Shown: positions 42,918-52,595 of the stretch, in pieces
How the letters are laid out: every line of letters begins with the position of its first letter
Position numbering within the stretch: position 1 is the stretch's first letter
Source: JBEKTW01 sp049515655
GTDB lineage: Bacteria > Bacteroidota > Ignavibacteria > UBA10030 > SZUA-254
Direction of reading: 5' to 3'
Assembly: GCA_049515655.1 (NCBI GenBank)
Contig: JBEKTW010000001.1
Coordinates: 248,001 to 312,000 of the forward strand
DNA: 64,000 bases
Notes under the pieces: generated by a model
Databases searched by the model: none
What the model was told of the DNA's origin: nothing
The model's input: the letters and a program-made list of their open reading frames with translations, nothing else
Translations under genes and position numbers: made by a program

Positions 42918-44060
42918 ATGAAAGTTGCTATCCTCGCAAATTACCCGATTGCGCCGTTTGTTCAGGCGAATGCAAGTTCATGGCCCAACGAGCATCCTTA
43001 CCCGTGGGTGAAGAATTTAGCTGAGGGGCTCGCAGAGATCGGTGTCGAAGTCTCAGTCGTAGCCCTTCGTCGCGACGTCGTTGCTCCGGTAGTCTATGAG
43101 CGATGCAAGGTGAAATATCACTTTGTACCATACGCGAACAAGATTTTGCGCAAACTGTTTCCGCTGGAAGCGCCCCGGCGAACTATACTGCGTTACCTTC
43201 GAATGCTGAAGCCGGATATTGTTCATGTTCAAGGGGCTGGGATTTACAGCCATGCAATGTTTGGCTCCTCTTTTCCCGTTGTTGTCACTATTCATGGTAT
43301 TGCCAGCGATTATCCGGCACATCTTGCGCAAGCTAACGATTTAGATGTTTTATTAGAACGTGAGGCAGTAACAAATTCGGAACACGTCATTTCTATCTCT
43401 CCGTATGTTTCCGATTGGTTGAAGAACAATGGGTACCGTGGCGCGTTGTACGATGTTGAAAATCCTGTTGACCCTCTTTTCTTTTCCGCCGCATCTGAAA
43501 AGGAGAATAGCGCAGGAAGTACTCCGGGGACGAACATCCTCTTTGTTGGCGGCCTTACTCCGCGGAAAAGAATTGAAGATGCCATTCTCGTTACTTCGCG
43601 GATCACCGATGCTCATCTTCATATTGTGAGTCAACTTTCTTCTTCGAGCGACTATAAACGGCATGTAGTAGATTTGATTGAAGAGCACGGAATGGTCAAT
43701 CGTGTAATCTGGCATAAATATCTTGAGCCACATGGGCTGGTTATCTTGATGAAACGGTCGTCGTGTTTGTTGCTAACCTCTGAAGCCGAAACCGCGCCGA
43801 TGGTGGTAGCAGAAGCGATGGCGGCTGGTCTGCCAGTCGTAGCAACAAAGGTCGGAGGGATCCCTCACATGATCCAGAACGGTGTTACGGGCTTTCTAAC
43901 GGACGTTGGTGATGTTGAAAGGATGACTGAGTGTATTGAGCAATTGACCAACCGGGATGCGGGACAGATGCTCATTAAGTCAGCGCAAAAGGTGGCTTTA
44001 GAAAGAAATCATTATCTTTCGGTAGCACGGAAAACCAAGGATGTCTATGAAAAATTGTGA
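42918..44060 (+). CDS. Glycosyltransferase, GT4 family
   Basis: 380 residues, GT-B fold: the nucleotide-binding segment ILFVGGLTPRKRIEDAI, the LLLTSEAETAPMVVAEAMAAGLPVVATKVGG EX7E motif and the N-terminal NEHPYPWVKNLAEGLAE acceptor helix. A typical retaining GT4 (mannosyl-, glucosyl- or N-acetylhexosaminyl-) transferase of polysaccharide loci. Its stop is immediately followed by the start of the membrane GT at 44061, so the pair is translated together. Confidence 0.85.
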   Translation: MKVAILANYPIAPFVQANASSWPNEHPYPWVKNLAEGLAEIGVEVSVVALRRDVVAPVVYERCKVKYHFVPYANKILRKLFPLEAPRRTILRYLRMLKPDIVHVQGAGIYSHAMFGSSFPVVVTIHGIASDYPAHLAQANDLDVLLEREAVTNSEHVISISPYVSDWLKNNGYRGALYDVENPVDPLFFSAASEKENSAGSTPGTNILFVGGLTPRKRIEDAILVTSRITDAHLHIVSQLSSSSDYKRHVVDLIEEHGMVNRVIWHKYLEPHGLVILMKRSSCLLLTSEAETAPMVVAEAMAAGLPVVATKVGGIPHMIQNGVTGFLTDVGDVERMTECIEQLTNRDAGQMLIKSAQKVALERNHYLSVARKTKDVYEKL

Positions 44061-45350
44061 GTGTCGATGAGGGAAACTGTAACGCAGATCGTTCGACGAT
44101 TCTTATCCTGGGTATCGGAATTATCTCAGATTAGGTTCATGGTGTATGTGATAGTTTTCAGCTCCCTTTTTCGTGGACTGTGGATTTCATTCTGTCCCCC
44201 AATCTTTGAACAAGATGGTTACGATTATCACAGATTGGCTGTCTCAATGGCAGAAGGAAAAGGTTACATTGATGAACATGGCACAGCTACGGCGTGGCGA
44301 CCACCAGGTTGGCCATTGCTTCTTGCCTTGTCCTATATCATTCTGGGACCGTCGCAGGTCTGGGCAAGGTGCATAGGGTTGTTCATCTCTGTAGGTACCA
44401 TCATTCTAACTTATTTCCTGGGTACGACGATCATTGGTAGAACAACTGCGAGAATAGCTGCCATACTCCAAATTCCATTCCTAGGTCAGTTCGGCGGTAT
44501 TGCCTCATTACTCAGTGAACCCCTCCAAACCTTTCTTCTCGTCCTATTCCTTTTTCTGATAAAGGAATACTACAATAAATGGATGGTATCGTCAGTTGTA
44601 GCAGGGGGGATATTGGGATTGCTTGTTTTGACTCGACCCAGCCATGTTCTGCTTGTCATTGCCGCGTTTGTCTTCTTTGTTACGGAGAAATCGACAACGG
44701 AAGGCGTAAAGCGAATTTTTCTACTTTCCATCGTTGCTCTTCTGGTGTGCTTACCATGGGCTATCAGAAACTACTGTTCATTCGGGAAGCCCATGTTGGT
44801 ATCAAATAACTCTGAAAGTAATTTCTTTATTGGAAATAATCCCCTTTCAAATGGTAGTTACAGAGCTATTACGGCAGACGAAATGCAAGAACTGAAATCA
44901 CAAGGGTATTCAGGCAATGGTTACGAAATTGGGATCCGATTTTTTCTGCACCAACCTGTTTCAGCAGTAATTAATCTGTTTCGTAAAGTTTTTCACTTTA
45001 TAGGACGAGATGACGGGGCTGTTTTTGCCTCGATTCAGGATCGGACAAAAGTGCCCAGGTTTATAATTTATGGTCTTGCGTCGTATGCTGATGGCTATTG
45101 GTATCTTCTTCTCGCAACCGCCCTGATTGGTATGGTGGGAATCAGTTTGAAACGCGAGGATGTTTTTCTGCTGCTCTGCACCGCAGGGACAATACTAATC
45201 ACTGTACTTGTTTATTTTGGTGAGGGGAGATTTCATACACCAATTGCTCCCTTGGTCACTTTGTTTTCAGCAAGCGGTATGGTGAAGCTCTCTCGGCGGG
45301 GGGGCTATGGGGTTCGTGACAAGGACGAAAAACAAACGGTCAGTAAATGA
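44061..45350 (+). CDS. Membrane glycosyltransferase, GT39/ArnT-like
   Basis: 429 residues from a GTG that abuts the previous stop; an ATG at 44067 is the alternative. Many membrane helices. The first periplasmic loop carries the acidic EQDGYDYHRLAVSMAEGKGY signature, followed by WRPPGWPLLLAL, the typical D..Y...A..l..G and PPGyP-like motifs of PMT_2/ArnT-type enzymes. These use a polyprenyl-phosphate sugar on the periplasmic face and decorate lipid- or protein-linked glycans. Sample line 44521-44580 is only 21/60 G+C, low for this contig. Confidence 0.75.
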   Translation: MSMRETVTQIVRRFLSWVSELSQIRFMVYVIVFSSLFRGLWISFCPPIFEQDGYDYHRLAVSMAEGKGYIDEHGTATAWRPPGWPLLLALSYIILGPSQVWARCIGLFISVGTIILTYFLGTTIIGRTTARIAAILQIPFLGQFGGIASLLSEPLQTFLLVLFLFLIKEYYNKWMVSSVVAGGILGLLVLTRPSHVLLVIAAFVFFVTEKSTTEGVKRIFLLSIVALLVCLPWAIRNYCSFGKPMLVSNNSESNFFIGNNPLSNGSYRAITADEMQELKSQGYSGNGYEIGIRFFLHQPVSAVINLFRKVFHFIGRDDGAVFASIQDRTKVPRFIIYGLASYADGYWYLLLATALIGMVGISLKREDVFLLLCTAGTILITVLVYFGEGRFHTPIAPLVTLFSASGMVKLSRRGGYGVRDKDEKQTVSK

Positions 45351-45430
45351 TCTCGCAATGCGCACGAAGTTAGAAATAAGGCCAACCAAGAATATCATGG
45401 TCGAGGTCCCAATTGCAGGCTGGGGGTTCG

Positions 45431-46789
45431 ATGTTCGGTTTGGCTAAAGAAGCTCGTTCTCTTGACATTTTTGACCTCAATTTCATTTTCAGTTCCGAGA
45501 GGTCTGGCTATTTGCTGCTTTCGGATTCATCTATGCCGCGTCGCGGCATCGCCGTACGAATAGCTTCCTTTATGTGGCATTTTGGAAAAAGTCTTCTCGA
45601 ACAATTGTTGTTGAGCAGGGGGGAAGAACCGACCGGAAAAGTTGTTTTTTTTGTCGCAACAAAGAATCAGCGGGATGCCTTGTCCCCAATAGCGAACCGG
45701 ACCGGCGAGCAGGTCTTTTATGGCGTCGGCAACTATGGAGAACGCCGGTTTCCACTCGCAAGTGCGTATGCGGCATCGTTGTTCTTTCTTCCGTTGGTTC
45801 TGTCACGATTCATTGGGTCAAGAGGCTATCAAAGAAAGTCATTCGAGATCGCATTTGATATGTACTGGCTGTCGTACGGATTTTACATTGCTTCGAGGAA
45901 GCTGTTTCGAAAAATCCGTCCGGCATGTCTCGTAGTATCAAACGACCATTCGACATTGAATCGTACGATCGCCAAGGCGGCAATGGACGAGTGTGTGCAG
46001 ACAATCTATATCCAGCACGCATCGGTCGCGGAAGGAAAGTTCCCGCTCCTATCCTTTGACTATGCTTTCTTGGATGGAAGAGACGCCTTAACAAAGTACG
46101 ACCTTCTCGGAGAGTCGAAAACAAAGGTGTTCCTCACAGGGATTGCAAAATTCGATGCTTATAGTACAGCAATAAACTCAGCGAACAGTGTTAAATCGCT
46201 CGGTGTGTGCGTTAATACGCTTGATCCCGTTTCTCGTGTCGAAGAATTGTGTCGGCATCTCAAACAACACATCTCTTCTCTGGATATTATCATCAGACCG
46301 CATCCGGGGGACAAGAATTTTCGTGAATGGGAGCGCCTTTCAAAGATGACGGGTATCGGATTCTCTGATTCAAGGGCGCAGAATGCTTTTGATTTTCTCG
46401 GCACTGTCGACGCGATTCTCGGGGGCGAATCGGGCATACTGCTTGAAGCTGCACTCATGAACGTCTATCCCATCTATTACGCTTTTTCCGACTCGCCTGT
46501 CGATTACTATGGATACCTTCGTCATGGCTTGGTTGAAGAATGTCTGCGAGACCCGGCCGAGCTCGTCGAGACAATGAAGGAGCTCATTCGAGGAAAACCG
46601 CACGTTCGTTCTCGTGCAAAATTCTATTGCGACACGATTGGGACGCGATTTGATGGGAAATCGACGGACCTGATAAGGAACTTATTGGCTCAGATTGTGT
46701 TCGGTAGAGTAGATTACTCAGTTTGGGATGACATACCTTCCCTTCGGAACCTGGCTGCATATCGATTGAAAGTGGAAACGAATGAGTAG
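45431..46789 (+). CDS. GT-B-like capsule polysaccharide / CDP-glycerol-type transferase
   Basis: 452 residues. The start is placed at the ATG 45431, which has GGGGG at 45422-45426; the TTG at 45413 has nothing. The C-terminal half carries IIIRPHPGDKNF and GGESGILLEAALMNVYPIYY, the HP and SG/E motifs of CDP-glycerol glycerophosphotransferases, polysialyltransferases and similar capsule enzymes. The N-terminal half has a CxxxHxT-like NDHSTLNR and a QHASVAEGKFPL segment that also fit this fold. Donor could be CDP-glycerol, CMP-nonulosonate or other; the nearby CMP-sugar genes make a sugar-acid donor attractive, but that is inference. Confidence 0.6.
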   Translation: MFGLAKEARSLDIFDLNFIFSSERSGYLLLSDSSMPRRGIAVRIASFMWHFGKSLLEQLLLSRGEEPTGKVVFFVATKNQRDALSPIANRTGEQVFYGVGNYGERRFPLASAYAASLFFLPLVLSRFIGSRGYQRKSFEIAFDMYWLSYGFYIASRKLFRKIRPACLVVSNDHSTLNRTIAKAAMDECVQTIYIQHASVAEGKFPLLSFDYAFLDGRDALTKYDLLGESKTKVFLTGIAKFDAYSTAINSANSVKSLGVCVNTLDPVSRVEELCRHLKQHISSLDIIIRPHPGDKNFREWERLSKMTGIGFSDSRAQNAFDFLGTVDAILGGESGILLEAALMNVYPIYYAFSDSPVDYYGYLRHGLVEECLRDPAELVETMKELIRGKPHVRSRAKFYCDTIGTRFDGKSTDLIRNLLAQIVFGRVDYSVWDDIPSLRNLAAYRLKVETNE

Positions 46790-46915
46790 AAACCCTATTT
46801 GCGAATTTATTCTCAGTGGGACTTGGATGCTTGCGGACGCATCCGCCATCCTGCTGTCAGTGAAGATTAGTGACAACTAACCTACATTTTCATGAACAAC
46901 GAATAGAGCCAAACA

Positions 46916-48100
46916 ATGAAGAAGAAGCATTTGCTCTTCGGGATCCTGTTACTCCTGGTGAGTCAATCGTTGACAGGTCAAACGATCGTCACCAGGGATT
47001 CCCTCATTCATAGATATAACATCATGGAAGAGAATTTGCGCAGGTATTTCTTGATGAATGATACGGCGTATAATTTCACCGGAGGGTACGCATGGGGCGT
47101 TGCCAGCTTGCTTCAGGCGGAGGTCATTATGTACAAGGCCACTCTGAACCTAACCTATCTTGATTCGTTTGGAATACTCGCCGACGAAGTGGTCATTCAT
47201 CGTGACGACAGAATGGGGCTGAAGGATTGGCAAGGGAAAAGCGGAGAAGGTTGGAGCTCCAGAAGACACTGGGATCTTAAAGTCGCAAAGAACGTGGATG
47301 GCGGTCTACCGATGCGTGACCTTGTCGAAGACGCTGTAATGTGTTCTTCCTTACTGTCTTTTTCGGAAGTTGTGATGCGTGACAGCGTGAAGCTTCGGTA
47401 TCTGATGTCCAAGGCAAGACAATACCTCACTGAGGCAGAAGCAGTGATGAAGGCACATATAGCAGATGAGTGGAACGAAAAAACCCAACATTTCTACCTC
47501 CCCAAAGGGTCTCCGGCTTGGTCCGATGGAGTCAATGTCCCTCACAACTACGAAGCCCAGGCCGGCAGTGCATTCATACAGCTCAACCATCTTACTCATA
47601 ACGACTACTATCGCAGACTGGCTCAAACTATTGCGACCAATCTCAAACGAGACCTGTCGGTGGTCGGTGACGCGTATCTCTGGTATTATTGGGGTGGCCA
47701 AGGATACTCCGGATGGAAGAAAGAGGAGAATGTTTCAGTGAATACCGTTGCATTTTCAGGACAAAAGACTGTCGAAGACGTTGGTCACGGATCGCTCGAG
47801 GTTTCGTTCATTCTGGATTGCGTTCACGAAGGGATCGTTTTCAAAGAGGACGATGTCCATTTATTAGTGAACACGTTCGACCGGAAGATTAACAAGCAGA
47901 CGTATCTTGCCCATGATGTGGCCGGCAACGGTGGGTCAAAGGACGAACAATGGACCGCTTACCGTTGGCTCCTTCTCATTGAATACGATAGTTCCATGTA
48001 TCCCGTGTTCTACAAATTTCTTTATCAAGGAGCGAAGTTACCTGAGAATTTTGGCTCTTCGTATCTGGTCGCAAGTCTAGTGAAATATCATCAAAAGTAA
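46916..48100 (+). CDS. Secreted (alpha/alpha)-toroid-like protein, possible polysaccharide-modifying enzyme
   Basis: 394 residues with a signal peptide (LLFGILLLLVSQSLTGQT). The mature protein is mostly helical and aromatic-rich, with paired helices: WGVASLLQAEVIMYKATLN, WDLKVAKNVDGGLPMRDL, HNYEAQAGSAFIQLNHLT, WYYWGGQGYSGW, EDVGHGSLEVSFILDC. Such helix-pair spacing with conserved Asn, His, Trp and Tyr recalls (alpha/alpha)-barrel lyases, hydrolases and C5-epimerases of uronic-acid polymers. I cannot name a family. Sitting inside the polysaccharide locus, it may trim, cut or epimerise the polymer in the periplasm. Confidence 0.45.
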   Translation: MKKKHLLFGILLLLVSQSLTGQTIVTRDSLIHRYNIMEENLRRYFLMNDTAYNFTGGYAWGVASLLQAEVIMYKATLNLTYLDSFGILADEVVIHRDDRMGLKDWQGKSGEGWSSRRHWDLKVAKNVDGGLPMRDLVEDAVMCSSLLSFSEVVMRDSVKLRYLMSKARQYLTEAEAVMKAHIADEWNEKTQHFYLPKGSPAWSDGVNVPHNYEAQAGSAFIQLNHLTHNDYYRRLAQTIATNLKRDLSVVGDAYLWYYWGGQGYSGWKKEENVSVNTVAFSGQKTVEDVGHGSLEVSFILDCVHEGIVFKEDDVHLLVNTFDRKINKQTYLAHDVAGNGGSKDEQWTAYRWLLLIEYDSSMYPVFYKFLYQGAKLPENFGSSYLVASLVKYHQK

Positions 48101-48116
48101 GTCCTAATACCATCCA

Positions 48117-49007
48117 ATGTCCAAGTCTGCAGAAGAGACAAACACAAGAAGGGATTACGTTGTAATCACACCTGCACGTAACGAGGAGCAGTATATCCGC
48201 TTCACCATCAATTCAGTCCTGAATCAAGCGGTCAAGCCGAAGCTATGGATAATTGTAGATGACGGATCGGACGATAGAACTGCCGATGTTGTCGCCGAAG
48301 CCTCTGCTCGCGTCCCCTGGATAAGAGTTTTTCGCAACCAACGCACAGGCGTTCGAGCCCCCGGACGAAATGTTGTGGATGCCTTCAATCGGGGATTGGC
48401 AGAAGTGGATTGCCCGTTTGATTTCCTCGTCAAGCTCGACGCCGATTTAGATTTCGAATCCGATTATTTTGAAAAGTTGCTTCGGAAGTTCGAGGAGGAT
48501 CCCAAACTGGGTATCGCAGGCGGATACTGCGCAACCACGAGTGGCTCAACAGTGAAGCTTGACTCATCACCGGAGTACCATGTCCGCGGAGCGACGAAGA
48601 TGTACCGGAGAGAATGTTTCGAGCAAATTGGCGGGCTTGTCCCGGCGATGGGATGGGACGGCTTGGACGAGCTGAAAGCTATGATGCTTGGATGGCGAAC
48701 GAGAAGCTTTCGGGATCTTATTCTGGTTCATTTGCGACCCACCGGTAAAGAGACCGGGTTGATGCGATACGCATGGAAGTGGGGGAAGTCCTATTACTTC
48801 ATGGGATACGACCCTCTCTTTGTTTTCGGTAGCGGCGTCTTGAAATTTGCCAGGAAACCGTATGTCCTGTTCGGTTGCACGATCATCACCGGATACGTAT
48901 TTTCTTTTTTCACCGGCGCGAAGGTCATCGACGACAAGGATTTGGTGAAATTCATACGTCGGTTTCAGCGAAGCCGCATCTTCCGATCGTTTCATTTTAA
49001 CTCATGA
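48117..49007 (+). CDS. Glycosyltransferase family 2
   Basis: 296 residues. The GT-A fold opens with VITPARNEEQYIRFTINSV, followed by IIVDDGSDDRTADV and the DxD-type LKLDADLDFESDY (residues about 107-120), then a GLDELKAM segment matching the EDxD-like catalytic region. The C-terminus has one or two weakly hydrophobic segments. An inverting transferase, likely adding a sugar to the lipid-linked repeat unit. The RTGVRAPGRNVVDAFNRGL stretch is the usual R..G...A.N.G..... loop. Confidence 0.85.
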   Translation: MSKSAEETNTRRDYVVITPARNEEQYIRFTINSVLNQAVKPKLWIIVDDGSDDRTADVVAEASARVPWIRVFRNQRTGVRAPGRNVVDAFNRGLAEVDCPFDFLVKLDADLDFESDYFEKLLRKFEEDPKLGIAGGYCATTSGSTVKLDSSPEYHVRGATKMYRRECFEQIGGLVPAMGWDGLDELKAMMLGWRTRSFRDLILVHLRPTGKETGLMRYAWKWGKSYYFMGYDPLFVFGSGVLKFARKPYVLFGCTIITGYVFSFFTGAKVIDDKDLVKFIRRFQRSRIFRSFHFNS

Positions 49008-49229
49008 CATTGACAGGGAGTTTTGTGAGTGTCGAGTGTCCCCGATGGTTCGTATCGAGTTTGAGAAACCGGATGCTGAGAAAACATTCAATTGTCCACC
49101 CTGTGGACCGGAAGGGAAACGTTACCCACAGCGACGTTTCGGTTCGATCGGTGGTCTTTCATTGAAGAACGGCCAGAACCACCAAGCTTATGACCGTGAA
49201 GAGATACAAGCGTGTTACAAGGGAATTTG

Positions 49230-50414
49230 ATGAACAAGGGAAATAGCGTATTGATGTTGGCATACGCTCAATACTACAACGACGCCCGCATTAAGGGGTA
49301 TGTTCGAGCATTACTGGAAGCGGGAATTGCGGTTGACCTCATTTGTCTCCGTGATCCACATTCCACGAATACCGCGGTGGGGGGAGTGCCCTTGTCGATC
49401 ACGTTTGTACAGAAAAAATACCAAGGGGAAAGTGCCGTGAGGTACTTAGTGAACTATATCCTCTTTTTCGCCCGCACGTGCTTTCTCGTGACGGGAAAAT
49501 ATTTCCATAAACGACATGAGGTTATCCACGTCCATAATCAGCCGGATTTTCTTGTTCTTGCGGCGCTCGTACCGAAATTTTTCGGTGCAATGGTTATTCT
49601 GGATATGCATGATGTCATGATGGCCGCGGTGCTGACGAAATTCCAGAATGGCGCGCGAACCTTTCTGTATCGTTTGACAAAATTTCAAACATGGATCTCT
49701 GTGAAAATGTGCGACATATTGATCTGTGCAGATCATTCGCAAAAGGAGTTCTTATGTGAAAATGGAATTGTTCATCCGTGCACGGCGGTTATGATGAATC
49801 TTCCCGACGACCAGTTATTCACGCGCCGAGGTACTATTCCTCATCACCCGATCATACGTCTCATCTATCATGGAACCTTATCTTACCGCCTCGGCCTGGA
49901 TCTCGCAATCCGCGCGGTAGAAAAAGGACGTCAGGCGGTCCCTTTGACATTAACAATCATCGGGGATGGCGAGCAGAAACGCGCTTTGATCCGTTATTGC
50001 GAAGAGAAGAAGTTGCTTCATTCGATTGTCGAGTTCAGCGATTTTGTTCCCGTTGAGCAGTTGCAAGGTCTCATCGAAGAGTACGATATCGGCATAGTTG
50101 CTAATAGGCGAAGCCTTTTGAGTGAACGATGCATGCTACCCGTCAAGTTGATGGAGTATCTGGCCGTCGGACTTCCCGTCGTCGTGCCACGATTACCTGT
50201 AATCCAGCGATACTTCACTGAAGACATGGTTTCGTACTACGAGCCTGAAGATGTTAATGAGATGTCGGAACGGATTGCCGAGCTCGCTGCATCGCCCAAC
50301 CTTAGACTGCAAAAGGTGCAAAACGCCGGTTTGTTTTTCAAGAAACACGCCTGGAAAGAACAGGCAATGGATTATCTCACGCTGGTCCAATCAAACAGAA
50401 AGGCGAGCCATTGA
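49230..50414 (+). CDS. Glycosyltransferase, GT4-like
   Basis: 395 residues. The ATG at 49230 is preceded by AAGGGA, so it is preferred over a GTG at 49212. The N-terminal domain has YYNDARIKGYVRALLEAG; the C-terminal domain shows IYHGTLSYRLGLDLAIRAV, IIGDGEQKRAL, VEFSDFVPVEQLQGLIEEYDIGIV and MLPVKLMEYLAVGLPVVVPR, the donor-site motif. A GT4 relative that uses a nucleotide sugar in the cytoplasm. TTGA overlap with the downstream FemAB-like gene shows translational coupling. The 222-bp spacer before it (49008-49229) holds only a spurious short frame. Confidence 0.85.
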   Translation: MNKGNSVLMLAYAQYYNDARIKGYVRALLEAGIAVDLICLRDPHSTNTAVGGVPLSITFVQKKYQGESAVRYLVNYILFFARTCFLVTGKYFHKRHEVIHVHNQPDFLVLAALVPKFFGAMVILDMHDVMMAAVLTKFQNGARTFLYRLTKFQTWISVKMCDILICADHSQKEFLCENGIVHPCTAVMMNLPDDQLFTRRGTIPHHPIIRLIYHGTLSYRLGLDLAIRAVEKGRQAVPLTLTIIGDGEQKRALIRYCEEKKLLHSIVEFSDFVPVEQLQGLIEEYDIGIVANRRSLLSERCMLPVKLMEYLAVGLPVVVPRLPVIQRYFTEDMVSYYEPEDVNEMSERIAELAASPNLRLQKVQNAGLFFKKHAWKEQAMDYLTLVQSNRKASH

Positions 50415-51442
50415 TTTCACTAATCGATCCTTATACCGATGGGCGCTGGCTTGACTTTCTTTCGGGGCATCCTGCAGCGACGATCTTTCATCATCCGCAG
50501 TGGATTCGTTCGGTGCAAGAAACGTACGGCTATCGTCCAATGTGTATTGGCGTGTTTGAAGAAGAGAAGTTGTGTGGTATTTTACCGCTGCTTGAAGTCT
50601 CGAGCTGGATAACCGGCTCCCGCGCAGTATGCTTGCCATTTTCCGATGCCTGTGCACCATTGCTCCAGAACGAGGAACATCGAAATCGGCTAGGTCAATA
50701 CTTGTCCGAGCTACTGCGACTGGAGAAATGGAAGTACGTTGAGATAAGAGGCGAATTCAATGATCGCAACTTTTCTCCATCTGCAGTCTTCAAGGTTCAC
50801 CAATTGAGCCTTCAGAATACCGCGGAGGAAGTTTTCAAGGGCTTCAAGAAAACGCAAACACAACAACGCATCCAGAAAGCTGAGCGGGAAGGTGTAACAA
50901 CCCAGCACAATTCCGCCGCCGGTACACTTGATGATTTTATTCGTCTAAACGCGTTAACCAGGAAAAAGCATGGGTTACCGCCCCAGCCCGACAAATTTTT
51001 CCTTAGTATCTATTCCAACATAATCAAAAGGGACTTAGGTTTCATCTTGACTGCGCATTATCGGCAAAGAGTTATCGCGGCTGCCATGTTCTTTCATTTT
51101 CAAAAGGTTATATACTACAAATACAGCGCCTCAGACCAGCGGTATCTTAATCTTCGACCAAATAATCTACTGCTTTGGTCTGCCATACGCTGGGGTTGCG
51201 ATAATGGGTATGCGCTGTTTGATTTCGGGCGAACCGAAGCCACCAATGAAGGCTTGCTGCAATTCAAGCGAGGATGGGGTGCGGTGGAATCGGATCTGTG
51301 CTACTGTCGCCTTCAACCGGGTGGTAGTCAGGGGGTCATTCACTCGCCGGGTCTACTGGCACGGGCGAAGCCAATTTTTCAACGGTTGCCGGTACCCACA
51401 CTCAAATTGATTGGGAAAATAATTTACAGACATGTCGGTTAG
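50411..51442 (+). CDS. FemAB/GNAT-like acyltransferase
   Basis: 343 residues from a TTG that overlaps the previous stop. Two GNAT-like halves are typical of Acetyltransf_6/FemAB proteins: ATIFHHPQWIRSVQETYGY at the N-terminus, GILPLLEVSSW and CLPFSDACAPLL, then KTQTQQRIQKAEREGV, AAAMFFHFQKVIYYKYSASD and LFDFGRTEATNEGLLQFKRGWG. Members add an amino-acyl or acyl group from an activated carrier to cell-wall or exopolysaccharide substrates. Here the substrate is probably a sugar of the repeat unit. The gene overlaps the next, polysaccharide deacetylase-like gene by 11 bp. Confidence 0.75.
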   Translation: MISLIDPYTDGRWLDFLSGHPAATIFHHPQWIRSVQETYGYRPMCIGVFEEEKLCGILPLLEVSSWITGSRAVCLPFSDACAPLLQNEEHRNRLGQYLSELLRLEKWKYVEIRGEFNDRNFSPSAVFKVHQLSLQNTAEEVFKGFKKTQTQQRIQKAEREGVTTQHNSAAGTLDDFIRLNALTRKKHGLPPQPDKFFLSIYSNIIKRDLGFILTAHYRQRVIAAAMFFHFQKVIYYKYSASDQRYLNLRPNNLLLWSAIRWGCDNGYALFDFGRTEATNEGLLQFKRGWGAVESDLCYCRLQPGGSQGVIHSPGLLARAKPIFQRLPVPTLKLIGKIIYRHVG

Positions 51443-52595
51443 ACCAAATCTGTCGCGGATCGAAGCGCCGCCCACTGGCTCATGGTTCCAACTGTTGCTG
51501 AAGCTCGAAGCCGGCGCCAGGTTAAGCGGGTCAAGTGAAATTGAGGTTGAAAAGTACCTTTTCGAAAAATATGCCGCTGATTCTTCCAGTTGGAAGCGAA
51601 AGATATATTACGCAGTTAAGCCTGTCATTCCACGGCCAATTCAGCTGCAGTTGAGGAAAAAATATACCCAGATGCAAGCAGCAGCTCAACAGTTTCCTGC
51701 CTGGCCTATCGAGCCGATTCTTGTCGATGCTCTGCACAGCTTCATTGGGAACACAATACAAGAAAACATCGGCCAAGCGGTATATCACATCCCGTTCTGG
51801 CCCGACGGCAAAAGGTTTGCATTTGTAATTACGCACGACGTTGAAGGGGATTCCGGATTGGCAAATGTCTTCAGGCTGACTGAGATTGAAAAATCTCTTG
51901 GCTTCAGTTCTTCGTGGAACGTAGTTCCCGAGCGCTATCCTATCGATTTCAAGATCATCGATAAACTGCGGGCCGATGGGTTTGAGATTGGCATCCATGG
52001 ATTGAAACACGATGGGAAATTGTTTGAATCACGACGAGTTTTTGAAGAACGACTCATAAAGATTCATCGGTACGCACGCGAGTGGGGAGCGGTGGGCTTT
52101 CGCTCTCCTTCAACGCTGCGCAATGCTGAATGGATGCGCCTGCTCGAGTTCGAATATGACTCATCGTCCCCCGACACCGATCCATATGAGCCACAACCAG
52201 GAGGTTGTTGTTCCATCTGGCCCTTTTTTATCGGCAGTGTTGTCGAGCTCCCGTTAACCTTGCCGCAGGACCATACTCTCTTCGAAATTCTTGGCCGAAA
52301 GGATATCGGCATATGGAGACAAAAGGTGGATTGGATTCAGCAGCACCGTGGTGTAGCGGTCCTTAATGTTCATCCCGATTATATGCAATCATCAGATCGA
52401 CTCAGGCTGTACGAAGAATTTCTCCTTTATATGAGGGAAAAGGAAAACATGTGGCATGTGTTGCCGCGGGTATCCGCACAATGGTGGAGAGAGAGAAGTG
52501 GTCTGCAGTTAACCAAAGTTGATGATGAGTATCGCTTTCATGGGAAGATAAGCGGTTCATTTAACTTCAAGGAGGAGCGTCTCTCGATTGTGTGA
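51432..52595 (+). CDS. Polysaccharide deacetylase-family protein (NodB-like)
   Basis: 387 residues, no signal peptide. Residues about 125-330 form a NodB-like domain. THDVEGD (134-140) supplies the paired Asp of the first motif. HGLKH (189-193) gives the HxxxH metal site, in a normal position. GFRSPS follows as the RxPY-like motif with Ser in place of Tyr, and LNVHPDYM near the end fits the fifth motif His. It may de-N-acetylate a sugar or another amide of the nascent glycan. The N-terminal 120 residues are of unknown role. An 11-bp overlap ties it to the FemAB-like gene. Confidence 0.75.
   Translation: MSVRPNLSRIEAPPTGSWFQLLLKLEAGARLSGSSEIEVEKYLFEKYAADSSSWKRKIYYAVKPVIPRPIQLQLRKKYTQMQAAAQQFPAWPIEPILVDALHSFIGNTIQENIGQAVYHIPFWPDGKRFAFVITHDVEGDSGLANVFRLTEIEKSLGFSSSWNVVPERYPIDFKIIDKLRADGFEIGIHGLKHDGKLFESRRVFEERLIKIHRYAREWGAVGFRSPSTLRNAEWMRLLEFEYDSSSPDTDPYEPQPGGCCSIWPFFIGSVVELPLTLPQDHTLFEILGRKDIGIWRQKVDWIQQHRGVAVLNVHPDYMQSSDRLRLYEEFLLYMREKENMWHVLPRVSAQWWRERSGLQLTKVDDEYRFHGKISGSFNFKEERLSIV

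Noticed and set aside
49036..49230. 64-codon frame before the GT4 gene
   Set aside because: No ribosome site, no homology; it overlaps the ribosome site of the gene starting at 49230.
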